This document shows positions 52,526 through 62,155 of a stretch of DNA of 64,000 nt, in pieces. Both the position numbers and the translations under genes were made by a program. Source of the DNA: Marinobacter flavimaris (GTDB lineage Bacteria > Pseudomonadota > Gammaproteobacteria > Pseudomonadales > Oleiphilaceae); assembly GCF_002933295.1 (NCBI RefSeq), contig NZ_PSSW01000002.1, positions 124,001-188,000 of the forward strand, in the 5' to 3' direction. Below the pieces are notes generated by a model that was given only the letters and a program-made list of their open reading frames with translations, was not told the origin of the DNA and ran no database searches. Position 1 is the stretch's first letter, and every line of letters starts with the position of its first letter.

Positions 52526-55500
52526 GATTGGCCTCCTCGTTAGCCTGTTGGGTGCGAATCAACGTCGGGCGACCGGTATCCAGCGCCTTGATCAGTTGCG
52601 TCTGCTTTTCACGAATGCTTTCTGCCGCTTGCTCCCGCACAGGGCCGTACCCGCGGACATCGGCAGGCAACTCGGCAAGCTGCAGGAGGGTTTCGTAGTT
52701 GCTGGCGTTGAGCTCACGACCGATCCGGTCTACCAGGCTCTGATAATCCTTCAGCATGGCCCGATCCAGCTTGCGGTCGGCGGAATAGCGGAACGGATCG
52801 ATTGCGGTTCCGCGCAGGCCGCGAAGTTTCGCCAGCAGCCGGAAGGCCCGGAACATCCAGGGGCCGAACCGGCGTTTTTTCGGGCGGCCCTGGGCATCGG
52901 TCTCGCCGCTGAGCAGGGGCGGGGCCAGATGGAAGTGGACTTTGAAGTCACCCTCGAAGGTTTCATTCACCTCTTTCATGAAGTCGGTTTCGGCAAACAG
53001 TCGCGCGACTTCGTATTCGTCCTTGTAGGCCATGAACCGGTACAGCTGCTGGGCTACTGCACGAGTCAGCAGCAGGTTGGTTTCACCGAGGGACTCCTCA
53101 GCCTTCCGGACCCCTGCAACTGCGTCCCGGTATTGGTCGGCCCAACGCTGGTTCTGGTAATTGACCAGGTGCTTATGCCGGGTATTGATGAGTTCGTCCA
53201 GGGTTGGTTCGGGTTTGACCTCAACCACCTGGGCATTACTGTCATCCAGCAGATCCGTGACTGCGCTCGGATCCACGGCCGCCAGCCGTCCCCAGCCGAA
53301 GGCTTCCTTGTTCCGGTCGATGGCGACGCCGTTCAGCTCAATCGCCTTCATCAAAGCCGCCTCGGACAGGGGCAGCAGGCCTTTCTGCCAGGCAAAACCG
53401 AGCATCATCACGTTGGAGAATACGGTATCGCCCATCAGCTTTTCGGCGATGCCATTGGCGTCCAGCTGATCAAAGTGATCCTCGCCCACGGCGTTCTTCA
53501 GTAGCCCAAGGCGCTTGTCGGCCTTCATATCGGCGTCGCGGAAGAGCACATAGTCGGCAGTAGGCAGTTCCGCTTCGTTGGCAACGATCCGGGTGTGGTT
53601 TGGCCGGAGAACGCTCAGGGCCTTCTGGGAAGACGCTACGACCAGATCGCAGGCGATGACCGCATCGGCCTGGCCATTGCTGATCCGTACCTGATGGAGC
53701 TTGTCCGGAGACGGTGCCATACGAACGTAGCTCAGCACCGTGCCGCCTTTCTGGGCGAAGCCCATGAAATCCAGTACAGAGGCGCCGCGCGACTCCAGGT
53801 GGGCCGCCATGGTGATCAGTTGGCCAACCGTCACCACGCCCGTACCGCCAACGCCGCCCACCAGCAGATCATAGGAGCCGGTCATTTCCGGCAATTTGGG
53901 AGCTGGAATATCAGCCAGCTTGCGGGTGAGTACGGAGCCGGTGTCAACGCCGCGGGATTTGCGCAGCTGGCCGCCTTCGATGGTCACGAAGCTTGGGCAG
54001 AAACCGTTAACGCAGGAAAAGTCCTTGTTGCAGGATGACTGGTCGATCTTCCGCTTGCGTCCCAGCTCCGTCTTGCGGGGAACCACCGAGAGGCAGTTGG
54101 ACTGCACCGAGCAGTCGCCACAGCCTTCACACACGTGATGGTTGATAAAGGCCCGCTTGGCCGGATCCGGGAACTGCTTGCGCTTGCGACGGCGGCGTTT
54201 CTCGGCGGCACAGGTCTGGTCGTAGATCAGTACGGTACAGCCGGGGATATCACGCAATTCCCGCTGCACCTGGTCGAGCTCGGACCGATCGTGGAAGGTG
54301 ACGTCCTTGGGAAACAGGTCATGATGGCCATCGTATTTCTCGGGCTCGTCGCTGAGAACAACAACCCGATTGACCCCTTCTGCGGCCATTTGCTGGGCAA
54401 TCCTGTCGACGGTGATCTGCCCGTCGACGGGCTGACCGCCGGTCATGGCGACGGCGTCATTGAACAGAATCTTGTAGGTAATATTGATGCCGGCAGCTAC
54501 CGCCTGACGGATAGCCATGGAACCGGAGTGGAAATACGTGCCTTCACCCAGGTTCTGGAACACGTGGGGGTTGCCGGTGTAGCGGCTCTTGCCAATCCAG
54601 TTGACGCCTTCGCCACCCATCTGGATGAGGGATTCGGTGTTCCGGCCCATCCAGGACGCCATGAAGTGACAGCCAATGCCGGCCAGGGCCTTGCTCCCCT
54701 CCGGGACCTTGGTGGAGGTGTTGTGTGGGCAGCCCGAGCAGAAATAGGGCATACGCTTGACGCCGCCCGGATCCTGGGCGTTGGTCATGGCACTGATTTC
54801 AGCCATGCGCTCGCTGAAGTCCACCTCGAAGAAGCGACCAAGACGGGCTGCGAGGAAGCCGGCAACCAGTTTGGGGCTCAATTCGCCAACGTACGGGATC
54901 AGCGGGCGGCCCAGCTCATCCTGTTTGCCGATAATCAGAACCTCGCCGGGACGGTCCGGCTCGGACATGTACTCCTTGATCTGGCTCTCGATAATGCCGC
55001 GCTTTTCCTCGATCACGAGGACTTCTTCCTTGCCGTGCACGAAGTCCAGGATGCCGCGGCGCTCCAGGGGCCAGACCATGCCCACCTTGTAGATATCCAG
55101 ACCCATGTCCCGGGCCTTGTCTTCGTCAATACCGAGCAGATCGAGGGCTTCCAGCAGGTCAAGGTGCCCCTTGCCGGTGGTGACAATACCAAAGCGGGCT
55201 TCCTTATTGTCGAACAGGCACCGGTCAATGCGGTTGGCCCGGGCAAAGGCCTGAACGGCCGCGAGCTTGTGTTCGATGCGGGTTTCCAGCTGGGGGCCGG
55301 GCAGATCCGGCCAGCGGTAATGAAGGCCGCTTTCCGGCGCGGTGAAATCGTCCGGAGTGACAAAATCCGGTGCTGGCGGAATTTCCACAGAAGCCGCGCT
55401 TTCCACGGTTTCCGAGATGGCCTTGAAGCCGACCCAGCAGCCACTGTAGCGGGAAAGGGCATAACCCCAGAGACCGAATTCCAGGTATTCCGCGATGTTG

Positions 55501-56036
55501 GCCGGGTTGATGGTGGGCATGAAGAAGCTCATGAACGCCACATCGGACTGGTGGGGCATGGACGATGACACGCAGCCATGGTCGTCGCCCGCCACCACCA
55601 GCACACCGCCATGGGGGGAGGATCCGTAAGTGGTGCCATGTTTCAGGGCGTCGCCGGCTCGGTCCACGCCCGGGCCCTTGCCATACCAGAGGCCGAATAC
55701 GCCCTCTACCTGACGGTCTTCATCGGTTTCTACCTGCTGGGTACCCAGCATGATCGTCGCGGCAAGATCCTCGTTGATGGCGGGAACAAAATCGATCCGG
55801 TTCTCGTCCAGCAGGTCTTTCGCCTGCCAGAGTGCCTGGTCGACCGCACCGAGGGGGGAACCACGGTAGCCACTGACCAGGCCGGCGGTATTCAGGCCTT
55901 GCTTGCGATCCAGGGCAGCCTGCATCAACGGAATTCGGACCAGGGCCTGTGTGCCGGTCAGGAACACCCGACCGGATTCCCGCAGGTAGCGGTCTTCGAG
56001 TTTGTAATCGTCGAGTTGTGGGGTATCGGCGGACAT
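52518..56036 (-). CDS. Fused indolepyruvate:ferredoxin oxidoreductase
   Basis: 1172 residues, an IorA-IorB fusion. Residues 1-720 hold the thiamine-diphosphate region (GYRGSPLGAVDQALW near 57; GEGTYFHSGSMAIRQA near 500 and FNDAVAMTGG near 525) and a ferredoxin-like iron-sulfur region at about 635-680 with clusters CEGCGDC, SNCLSV, CNKDFSCVNGFC. From YDLLVGGVGGTGVVTV (about 720) the gamma domain follows, and the last 220 residues are a DUF6537-type tail. It oxidises arylpyruvates (indolepyruvate, phenylpyruvate) and CoA to arylacetyl-CoA, passing electrons to ferredoxin. Strong ribosome site AGGAGGG. Lrp-type gene divergent. Confidence 0.93.
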   Translation of the reverse strand: MSADTPQLDDYKLEDRYLRESGRVFLTGTQALVRIPLMQAALDRKQGLNTAGLVSGYRGSPLGAVDQALWQAKDLLDENRIDFVPAINEDLAATIMLGTQQVETDEDRQVEGVFGLWYGKGPGVDRAGDALKHGTTYGSSPHGGVLVVAGDDHGCVSSSMPHQSDVAFMSFFMPTINPANIAEYLEFGLWGYALSRYSGCWVGFKAISETVESAASVEIPPAPDFVTPDDFTAPESGLHYRWPDLPGPQLETRIEHKLAAVQAFARANRIDRCLFDNKEARFGIVTTGKGHLDLLEALDLLGIDEDKARDMGLDIYKVGMVWPLERRGILDFVHGKEEVLVIEEKRGIIESQIKEYMSEPDRPGEVLIIGKQDELGRPLIPYVGELSPKLVAGFLAARLGRFFEVDFSERMAEISAMTNAQDPGGVKRMPYFCSGCPHNTSTKVPEGSKALAGIGCHFMASWMGRNTESLIQMGGEGVNWIGKSRYTGNPHVFQNLGEGTYFHSGSMAIRQAVAAGINITYKILFNDAVAMTGGQPVDGQITVDRIAQQMAAEGVNRVVVLSDEPEKYDGHHDLFPKDVTFHDRSELDQVQRELRDIPGCTVLIYDQTCAAEKRRRRKRKQFPDPAKRAFINHHVCEGCGDCSVQSNCLSVVPRKTELGRKRKIDQSSCNKDFSCVNGFCPSFVTIEGGQLRKSRGVDTGSVLTRKLADIPAPKLPEMTGSYDLLVGGVGGTGVVTVGQLITMAAHLESRGASVLDFMGFAQKGGTVLSYVRMAPSPDKLHQVRISNGQADAVIACDLVVASSQKALSVLRPNHTRIVANEAELPTADYVLFRDADMKADKRLGLLKNAVGEDHFDQLDANGIAEKLMGDTVFSNVMMLGFAWQKGLLPLSEAALMKAIELNGVAIDRNKEAFGWGRLAAVDPSAVTDLLDDSNAQVVEVKPEPTLDELINTRHKHLVNYQNQRWADQYRDAVAGVRKAEESLGETNLLLTRAVAQQLYRFMAYKDEYEVARLFAETDFMKEVNETFEGDFKVHFHLAPPLLSGETDAQGRPKKRRFGPWMFRAFRLLAKLRGLRGTAIDPFRYSADRKLDRAMLKDYQSLVDRIGRELNASNYETLLQLAELPADVRGYGPVREQAAESIREKQTQLIKALDTGRPTLIRTQQANEEANHV

Positions 56037-56138
56037 GGCGCCCTCCTTTTTGTCGATTTTATGACCAAAATTCTAGAGGTAAGTCCGCAAAAGGTGCTTG
56101 CTTATTGGAAGGAGGTTTTCAGGATTTGCGAAAGAATG

Positions 56139-56178
56139 TTTGATAAAAGACAATAAAGAGAAAGAACCTTTGATAAAA
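56139..56178 (+). promoter_or_regulatory. Direct repeats upstream of the Lrp/AsnC gene
   Basis: TTTGATAAAA occurs at 56139-56148 and again at 56169-56178, 30 bp apart (about three helical turns). The pair lies in the 157-bp region between iorAB and the Lrp-type gene, where Lrp/AsnC proteins often bind in phased sites. Candidate operator for both genes; not proven. Confidence 0.45.
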
Positions 56179-56193
56179 ATCAGGTGTTACCAA

Positions 56194-56673
56194 ATGAAAC
56201 AGGTGGAGCTGGACAAGCTGGATCGGAAAATTCTATCAGCACTGCAGCAGGATGGGCGCATCAGTAACCAGTTACTGGCCGAACAGGTGGGTTTGTCACC
56301 GGCTGCTTGCTGGCGCCGGGTGCGCACACTTGAGGAAAGCGGTGTGATTCAGGGATACAGCGCAAGAGTGGATCCGGAACGCATTGGTCAGGGGCTGTGC
56401 GTGCTCGTCAATCTGTCACTGCAGCGGCACAACATCGACAGCACGGCGGAGATTGAGCAGCAGGTGAGCAGTTATCCGGAGGTGCTTCAGTGCTTTGCGG
56501 TGACCGGTAATGCCGATTTCGTGCTCAGGGTAATCGTGCCGGATATGGCCAGTTACGACAGGTTCCTGAACGAAAAAATCTTTACCCTGCAGGGCATTGC
56601 CCAGGTGAATTCGAACTTTGCGTTGCGGGAGATAAAAAATACCGAGACGATCCCGGTGGAAGGTATTCTGTAG
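56194..56673 (+). CDS. Lrp/AsnC-family transcriptional regulator
   Basis: 159 residues from ATG 56194 with AGGTG seven bases upstream; the frame is open to 56098 without a ribosome site. Helix-turn-helix at residues 7-55 (LDRKILSALQQDGRISNQLLAE, GLSPAACWRRV) and an Lrp ligand-binding domain from about 70 on (LSLQRHNIDS, VTGNADFVLRVIV). Divergent from iorAB with direct repeats between, so it probably controls the aromatic-keto-acid operon in response to an amino acid (inference). It ends at a bidirectional terminator. Confidence 0.9.
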   Translation: MKQVELDKLDRKILSALQQDGRISNQLLAEQVGLSPAACWRRVRTLEESGVIQGYSARVDPERIGQGLCVLVNLSLQRHNIDSTAEIEQQVSSYPEVLQCFAVTGNADFVLRVIVPDMASYDRFLNEKIFTLQGIAQVNSNFALREIKNTETIPVEGIL

Positions 56674-56694
56674 TTTCGGCAGGTAGCAACAACG

Positions 56695-56721
56695 AAAAAA
56701 GGCAGCCGAAGCTGCCTTTTT
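56695..56721. terminator. Bidirectional terminator between Lrp and cold-shock genes
   Basis: GGCAGC (56701-56706) pairs with GCTGCC (56711-56716) around CGAA, flanked by an A run and a T run. It serves the convergent stops at 56673 and 56742. Confidence 0.92.
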
Positions 56722-56741
56722 CTGAACGTGTCGTCTGTTAT

Positions 56742-56948
56742 TTACAGAGCGACAACGTTTTCCGCCTGAGGACCTTTCTGGCCCTGGGTAACGGTGAACT
56801 CGACCTGCTGGCCTTCAGCCAGAGTCTTGAAACCGCCGCCCTGAATAGCGCTATAGTGAACAAAAACGTCCGGGCCGCTTTCGCGAGTGATAAAGCCAAA
56901 ACCTTTTGCTTCGTTGAAAAACTTAACGTTGCCGGTAACTGTAGACAT
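56742..56948 (-). CDS. Cold-shock protein (CspA family)
   Basis: 68 residues from ATG 56948 with AGGAAG upstream; the frame is open to 56972. The single cold-shock domain shows RNP1 KGFGFI and RNP2 VFVHYSAI, the RNA/DNA-binding pair. It binds single-stranded nucleic acid and opens RNA structure. The leader of about 130 bp before the ATG (56949-57084) is AT-rich and may be a temperature-responsive 5' UTR, as in other csp genes; I cannot see defined structure in it. Confidence 0.94.
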   Translation of the reverse strand: MSTVTGNVKFFNEAKGFGFITRESGPDVFVHYSAIQGGGFKTLAEGQQVEFTVTQGQKGPQAENVVAL

Positions 56949-57150
56949 AGTATTCTTCCTGATTTCAATCATTTAATGTGCCGTCACGTCATCTTGTTGA
57001 TGGCTGATCGGCGGTATGCGGAAACAAAAAACTGGCGTGATCAAAAACAGGACGTGCTACTTATTACAGCTGAGCGGTCTTATTGATGAAATGCTTTGCT
57101 AAATCTTTCCAACGAGGCCCACTGTACTCCTGCCAGGGGGAAAAGCAAAG

Positions 57151-60100
57151 CTATTTCTTGTAGGCATAAACCGGGGTAGTGGAATTCACGGTTCCAAGGC
57201 TGTCCAGCCTGCGCGGCTTGGCAATGGCGAAGCCCTGGGCGTAGTCCACCTGGATCTCTTTCAGGGTGTCCATGATTTCCATGTCTTCCACATATTCGGC
57301 GATGGTCTGAAGATCCAGAAAATGACAGAGCTCGTTGATCGACCTCACCATGGCGTAGTTCGTGAGGTTGGTCGCCATGTCCTTTACAAATATGCCGTCA
57401 ATTTTCACGAAGTCCACTGGCAGTTTCTGGAGGTACGCATAGGAAGACAGGCCGGTGCCGAAATCATCCAGTGCGAACCGGCAGTTCAGCCGCTTCATCT
57501 CGCGCATGAAATCCGAGGCAAAATGGAGGTTGGCGACGGCAGAGGTCTCGGTTACTTCAAAGCAGAGCTTGTGGGCCAGCTCCGGATTCGCCCTGAGATT
57601 GGATTCCAGGCCGAGCATGAAGCTGTCATCGCTCAACGACGAGCCTGACAGGTTAACGTTCAGAGTGGCAATCCTGGCGAGCGCCTCGGGATTATTACGC
57701 ATCCATGTCAGCACCTCGGAAATGACCCACAAATCAACCCGCGTACTGCGTTTGAATTGTTCGGCCGCCTCGATATAGCCCTGGGGCGAGATCTCCTTAC
57801 CAGCACTGTCTTTCAGGCCGAGCAAGAGTTCATACATCGTGCCTTCGCCGTCTTCCGGTTCAAGGGCAACGATGGGCTGGGCCCGAAGGTAGAGGCTGCC
57901 ATCACGGATGGTCCGGTCTATTTCGGTGACCCATTGGGGGGTGCCGAGCCGGGACTGGTCCCGGTTTTCCCTGGCCAGTTCAATCCGGTTCCCGCCCAGC
58001 TTCTTGGCTGCTTTAAGCGAGAGGCTCGCAAGATTGAGAAGGTCGCCAGGTGACTGTCCCGCCCCGGTTACCGGCCGGATACTGATGCTGACGGTTGCCC
58101 GATATTCCGCCTGCCCATGCCGGAACACATGTTGCTCGAAGTTGCGCCGCAGGGACTCTGCAAAATCCAGGCAGTCTTCTGTACTGATGTTATTGATGAG
58201 CACCGCAAACTCATTGCCGCTGATCCGGCCAACGTGGGACTCCGCGAATCGGGATTCGCTCTGCTTACGGAGTGTGTCGGCGACATGCCTCAACAGGGCG
58301 TCGCCGGCGTCCGCGCCATAGGAGGCGTTGATGACACTGAACTCGTCTATATCCAGAACCATCAGGGCGGCGGCATGGTCTTCAGCAGATGACGGCAGGA
58401 TGCTGATCAGCTGAGAAACCTGTTTCTCGAAGTCATGGCGGTGCATACACCCCGTCAGGGCATCGTGGGTTGCCTGAAAATTGAGCTTCCGGTAAACATC
58501 TTCAACGATGCTGAACAGGCTTTGGTCGAGGAATGGGACGTCTCCGCTCTCAACCAGCCAGGCTTTGTCTTCAGCGAGTTTCTGCACAAACTCGGGAAAT
58601 CCGTAACTGACCTCGCTCATGCCTTTGGGCGAAAGAAAAACAAACCTGAGTGAATCCTCGCTGCCCCACACCAGCCGCAACCGGCGGGTCTCGCCGGTAT
58701 CCAGACGAACCTCAACCCAGTCGCCTACGGAAATCTCCTTTGCCCTTGAGGCCCAACGACTGTCTTCAAGCTCCGGTGGCAGCGGGGCTGGCGCTTCATC
58801 GGCGTCACCGTACTCATCAACCCATGTGGTTTCTGCTTCCCCGTTGCCCTCGAGAATTCCGGATAGCTCGTCAATAACCGGCCTTACGCGCGAGACTTCC
58901 CCGGCGGTTTTCAGCTCCCGCTCGATGAACTGCAGCATGACGCTGCTCTCCAGCTCCCGTTCAAATGCCAGCTCTTCGGAGGTGTCGGCAGGCGAAAGCC
59001 AGGCCTGGAGCTGTGCAACCACATCAAACAGTTCCTCACAATGCCGGCTTTCCGGACCTTCTCTCAGCATGGTCAGGACGATCAACTGCTCCCAGCCCGC
59101 CTGAAGAATGCGGATCAGAATCTTCGGAACCTGTCTGTTGCTCAAGAGCGAGTTCAGCCTCTGCCTTGCCTCCTTGCGGGTAAGGCGCAGGCGCTCCTTG
59201 CCCTCCAGGGTTTTTGCCAGCCGTTCCGAGTTGCGGAGAAACGATTGGTCCTGACGCTCGACAAGCTGTTTCAGGCGTTCACCCAGGCTTCCCATCAGGT
59301 CCGGATCCGATACCTCGATCTCTGTCAGCTCCTCGACGATATCGGCAACCGTTGCTTCCAGCTTCTTGCTTGAGGCTCTCTCGGCAAGACAGATGTGCAT
59401 CAGGTTATTGATGATATCCCGGGCCGGGTGGTCGCCGGCATTCAGAAAATCCGGTGTTTCAACCAGCGTTTCGAATACGGGTAGTCGAAGCTTTTGCAGT
59501 TGGTGGCGAAGCGAGCCCGAGAGTTCATCGTGGGTTTTCAGAGGCTCGAACAGTCGGTCCACCAGATTGGCCTTCTCAACGGCCGTGTGATCCAGTGAGC
59601 TGGCCAGGTCGGAGTCCGAGTTGGCCAGTTCCCGAAGCAGTCCCGCCATATCGGGCTCGTCGCCGTGCAACCGGTCCAGCAGTTCCCGGCGCCGGGAGCG
59701 GAGGTTTTCCGAAAGCCTTGGATTGGGCTCCTCCCAGTCTGAAACTTCAGACGAGGGGTTTGACTCCAGTGCCATCAATTGAAAAAGGGAACGACCGACC
59801 GAAGGCGACCCGGACGCCTCGTGCCTGGCGTGATTGGTTTCCGGAGTTTCTTCGGATGAGTCTTCTGTGGCTGTCGTTGCTGAACCCGAGTCGTCCGTTG
59901 CGTGCTCCCGGTCGCGGAGTGACCAGTTTGCGGGTAGCTCGGTGATATCTATGGCCTCAAGGCCAGCTCGTCGGCAGTCATTGATCAGGGACCGGATGGC
60001 CGCGGGCCAGACCCGGACCAGAGCATTTTCCCAGGCGCGGTAGATGGTCAGGCGGTGCTCCCGCGCAATGCCCAGATGATCGACCATATACTGCAGGCAG

Positions 60101-60912
60101 ACGCACAGGGCCCGGGGCGTCAGAGGATTGTTGTCATCGTTGACGTCCTGTCGGAAAATCTGGTTGAGAAACTGGTTGAGCAGGAAGTTGGCCCCGGTAT
60201 TTGCTTTGTTTACGCGGGTGGCGATGGCCTGCAGGTCCAGCCAGTCCTCGAACTCGTGCTGTTGCAGCAGGTGCAACTCCTTGTTGCCGGCCCGGGACTC
60301 GGCGGCGGGCTCAAGGGTTGCCTGATTGGCCTGGAACTGGGCCTGGAAATCCTGGAGCATTCGTTGCTGGCGACTCTGAAAAATGAAGCGCATGTCCTTG
60401 AGCCGGGTAATCTCACGCAGCTCTGCAGCCTCTTCCAGGTCGGCTTCAATGCCCTCGAAGGTGCCTTCCATAAATTCCGGAAGCAACTGTTCCAGAAGCC
60501 GACGGCAATGCTGGTGGTAGAGCTGTTTCAGTGAAGGATCCGGAGTCGCGGCTTCGAGCCGATTCGTTCCAGTGTGCTGTAACAAACACTCAATGTCGTT
60601 GCTGAGTTCCTCAGTGTTCCCCGCTATGTCCAGCGAAATGCCGCTACTGCGGCCAACCTGGACCGTGCCTCTGTAATGGATATGCTGTTTTTCACGGTCA
60701 TTATCGAGGAAAACATGAAGATCGGTCTGTGCAGCGGCAGACGATGACAGTTGGTCGAGTACCGCGGGCGACGAAAAGTGCTTCAGGGTGAGGCGCAGCC
60801 CTTCTTTACCCAGAGCCACGCTGTCAATGACACAGCCACAGGGAATGAGGCCGGGCGCGACGACAACCGCATCCTTGCTGAGTCTGGAGTGTTTTGCGTT
60901 GAGCCGGGTCAT
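57151..60912 (-). CDS. Large DUF1631-GGDEF-EAL protein
   Basis: 1253 residues. The first 800 residues fit the DUF1631 family: mostly alpha-helical, with DPSLKQLYHQHCRRLLEQLL near 130 and a beta-rich WVEVRLDTGETRRLRLVW segment near 745 that resembles a PilZ-like domain. A GGDEF-type domain follows with RISGNEFAV in place of GGDEF, so cyclase activity is unlikely. The EAL domain has YELLLGL for EAL, NVNLSG, CFEVTET, DDFGTG, VKIDG, AEYVED and the Gln of YAQGFA; the metal ligands look kept, so phosphodiesterase activity is possible. No membrane segment. Probably a cytoplasmic c-di-GMP regulator. Divergent gap to rnz is 142 bp. Confidence 0.85.
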   Translation of the reverse strand: MTRLNAKHSRLSKDAVVVAPGLIPCGCVIDSVALGKEGLRLTLKHFSSPAVLDQLSSSAAAQTDLHVFLDNDREKQHIHYRGTVQVGRSSGISLDIAGNTEELSNDIECLLQHTGTNRLEAATPDPSLKQLYHQHCRRLLEQLLPEFMEGTFEGIEADLEEAAELREITRLKDMRFIFQSRQQRMLQDFQAQFQANQATLEPAAESRAGNKELHLLQQHEFEDWLDLQAIATRVNKANTGANFLLNQFLNQIFRQDVNDDNNPLTPRALCVCLQYMVDHLGIAREHRLTIYRAWENALVRVWPAAIRSLINDCRRAGLEAIDITELPANWSLRDREHATDDSGSATTATEDSSEETPETNHARHEASGSPSVGRSLFQLMALESNPSSEVSDWEEPNPRLSENLRSRRRELLDRLHGDEPDMAGLLRELANSDSDLASSLDHTAVEKANLVDRLFEPLKTHDELSGSLRHQLQKLRLPVFETLVETPDFLNAGDHPARDIINNLMHICLAERASSKKLEATVADIVEELTEIEVSDPDLMGSLGERLKQLVERQDQSFLRNSERLAKTLEGKERLRLTRKEARQRLNSLLSNRQVPKILIRILQAGWEQLIVLTMLREGPESRHCEELFDVVAQLQAWLSPADTSEELAFERELESSVMLQFIERELKTAGEVSRVRPVIDELSGILEGNGEAETTWVDEYGDADEAPAPLPPELEDSRWASRAKEISVGDWVEVRLDTGETRRLRLVWGSEDSLRFVFLSPKGMSEVSYGFPEFVQKLAEDKAWLVESGDVPFLDQSLFSIVEDVYRKLNFQATHDALTGCMHRHDFEKQVSQLISILPSSAEDHAAALMVLDIDEFSVINASYGADAGDALLRHVADTLRKQSESRFAESHVGRISGNEFAVLINNISTEDCLDFAESLRRNFEQHVFRHGQAEYRATVSISIRPVTGAGQSPGDLLNLASLSLKAAKKLGGNRIELARENRDQSRLGTPQWVTEIDRTIRDGSLYLRAQPIVALEPEDGEGTMYELLLGLKDSAGKEISPQGYIEAAEQFKRSTRVDLWVISEVLTWMRNNPEALARIATLNVNLSGSSLSDDSFMLGLESNLRANPELAHKLCFEVTETSAVANLHFASDFMREMKRLNCRFALDDFGTGLSSYAYLQKLPVDFVKIDGIFVKDMATNLTNYAMVRSINELCHFLDLQTIAEYVEDMEIMDTLKEIQVDYAQGFAIAKPRRLDSLGTVNSTTPVYAYKK

Positions 60913-61054
60913 TGACCGCCTTCCTGAGCAGTGAGAAATGAATCTTTGTTCAATTTATCGTGATTGCAGTTTAATTGGAACTTGAACAAACGCAAAGTGA
61001 ATGTACAGAAGCGACACATCTGAAGTCATGCACGAGCCTGAATCCACGACTGCA

Positions 61055-62026
61055 TTATAGATGCTCAGTGGCGTTAAATATCAGATCTTTGCCCAGGGTA
61101 TAGCGTGCGAAATCCCTGGCCAGATACAGGTTGCCCCGATAAATGCCTTTGGCTTCGGATTCGATCTCACCAATGTGCGGATAGGCATCCGGATTGAACT
61201 GGTAACGGGAACTGAAGTGGGTAAGGACGAGATTGGGAACGCCTGCGGCCTCGGCGAAGCGGGCTACCTGGGCAGCGGAGCTGTGTTGCGGCCAGGGTCC
61301 GACACGGTCAGAGACTTCCTGCGTGTAGGTCGCTTCGTGGATGACCACCTGAACACCCGTGCACGCTGCCAGAAGCAGGTCGGGCTGGTCGTTGTCGCCG
61401 GCGACGATAACCTTGCGAGGTTTTCTGGCAATTCGGGTGTAATCATCGCAACGGGCGAGGCGCCCATCTTGCAGTACTACGTCGTCGCCCTGTTGCAGGC
61501 GGCCCCAGGCGGGCCCGGCCTCAATACCATCCGCTTCGAGCCTGTCCCGGACCAACTGGCGTTCCAGATTCTTTTCCGTGAACACAAAGGCCCTGCAGGA
61601 GACACGATGGGACAGGGGGACTGCAGTTACCGACAGGGAGTCGTCTTCCCAGTAGAAGTTCTCTGCTTCGGAATCGACAAATCTCAATTCAAAACTCAGG
61701 CTGGAGTCACTATTACCGATGGCGGCCTCTATGAAGGTTTTTACCGGTCTTGGCGCAACCAGGTACAAAGGAGCGGTGCGGCCGAGCATGGAGGCGCTGG
61801 TCAGCAGTCCCGGCAGCCCGAACGTATGGTCGCCATGGATGTGGGTGATAAATATTGCCTGCAGCTGCATCACGGAATGATGGGTTCTCAGCAACTGGTG
61901 CTGGGTGCCTTCACCGCAGTCAATCAGGTACCAGTGTTTTGGTCCGCCGTGGCTCAGCGCCAGACCGGTTACGTTGCGCGATTTTGTCGGCGTTCCGGCT
62001 GACGTGCCGAGGAAGGTGAATTCCAT
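61055..62026 (-). CDS. rnz: Ribonuclease Z
   Basis: 323 residues, the short (tRNase Z-S) form. Metallo-beta-lactamase zinc motif HIHGDHTFGLPG (near 62-73), LIDCGEGTQ, then HRVSCRAFVF (flexible-arm region), GDNDQPD and HEATYTQE, and the C-terminal LTHFSSRYQ. It cuts the 3' trailer of tRNA precursors lacking encoded CCA. AAAGG precedes the ATG. Confidence 0.95.
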   Translation of the reverse strand: MEFTFLGTSAGTPTKSRNVTGLALSHGGPKHWYLIDCGEGTQHQLLRTHHSVMQLQAIFITHIHGDHTFGLPGLLTSASMLGRTAPLYLVAPRPVKTFIEAAIGNSDSSLSFELRFVDSEAENFYWEDDSLSVTAVPLSHRVSCRAFVFTEKNLERQLVRDRLEADGIEAGPAWGRLQQGDDVVLQDGRLARCDDYTRIARKPRKVIVAGDNDQPDLLLAACTGVQVVIHEATYTQEVSDRVGPWPQHSSAAQVARFAEAAGVPNLVLTHFSSRYQFNPDAYPHIGEIESEAKGIYRGNLYLARDFARYTLGKDLIFNATEHL

Positions 62027-62155
62027 ACCAGGCCTTTTCGGGTTAACGTGTCGTCTCTCTGTTCGCCATAATACGAAGGTAGCAGAATTGACGATACATT
62101 AGCCGGGGCGACCGCTAATGAGCCGGTTAGCGACATTTATATAAGGAGTTCTGTC

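Noticed and set aside
54135-55568. Open frame of 477 codons antisense to the indolepyruvate oxidoreductase
   Set aside because: Long antisense frame from codon bias opposite a strongly supported gene; no family resemblance.
59454-59945. Open frame opposite the DUF1631 protein
   Set aside because: Arg/Pro-rich shadow without a start signal.
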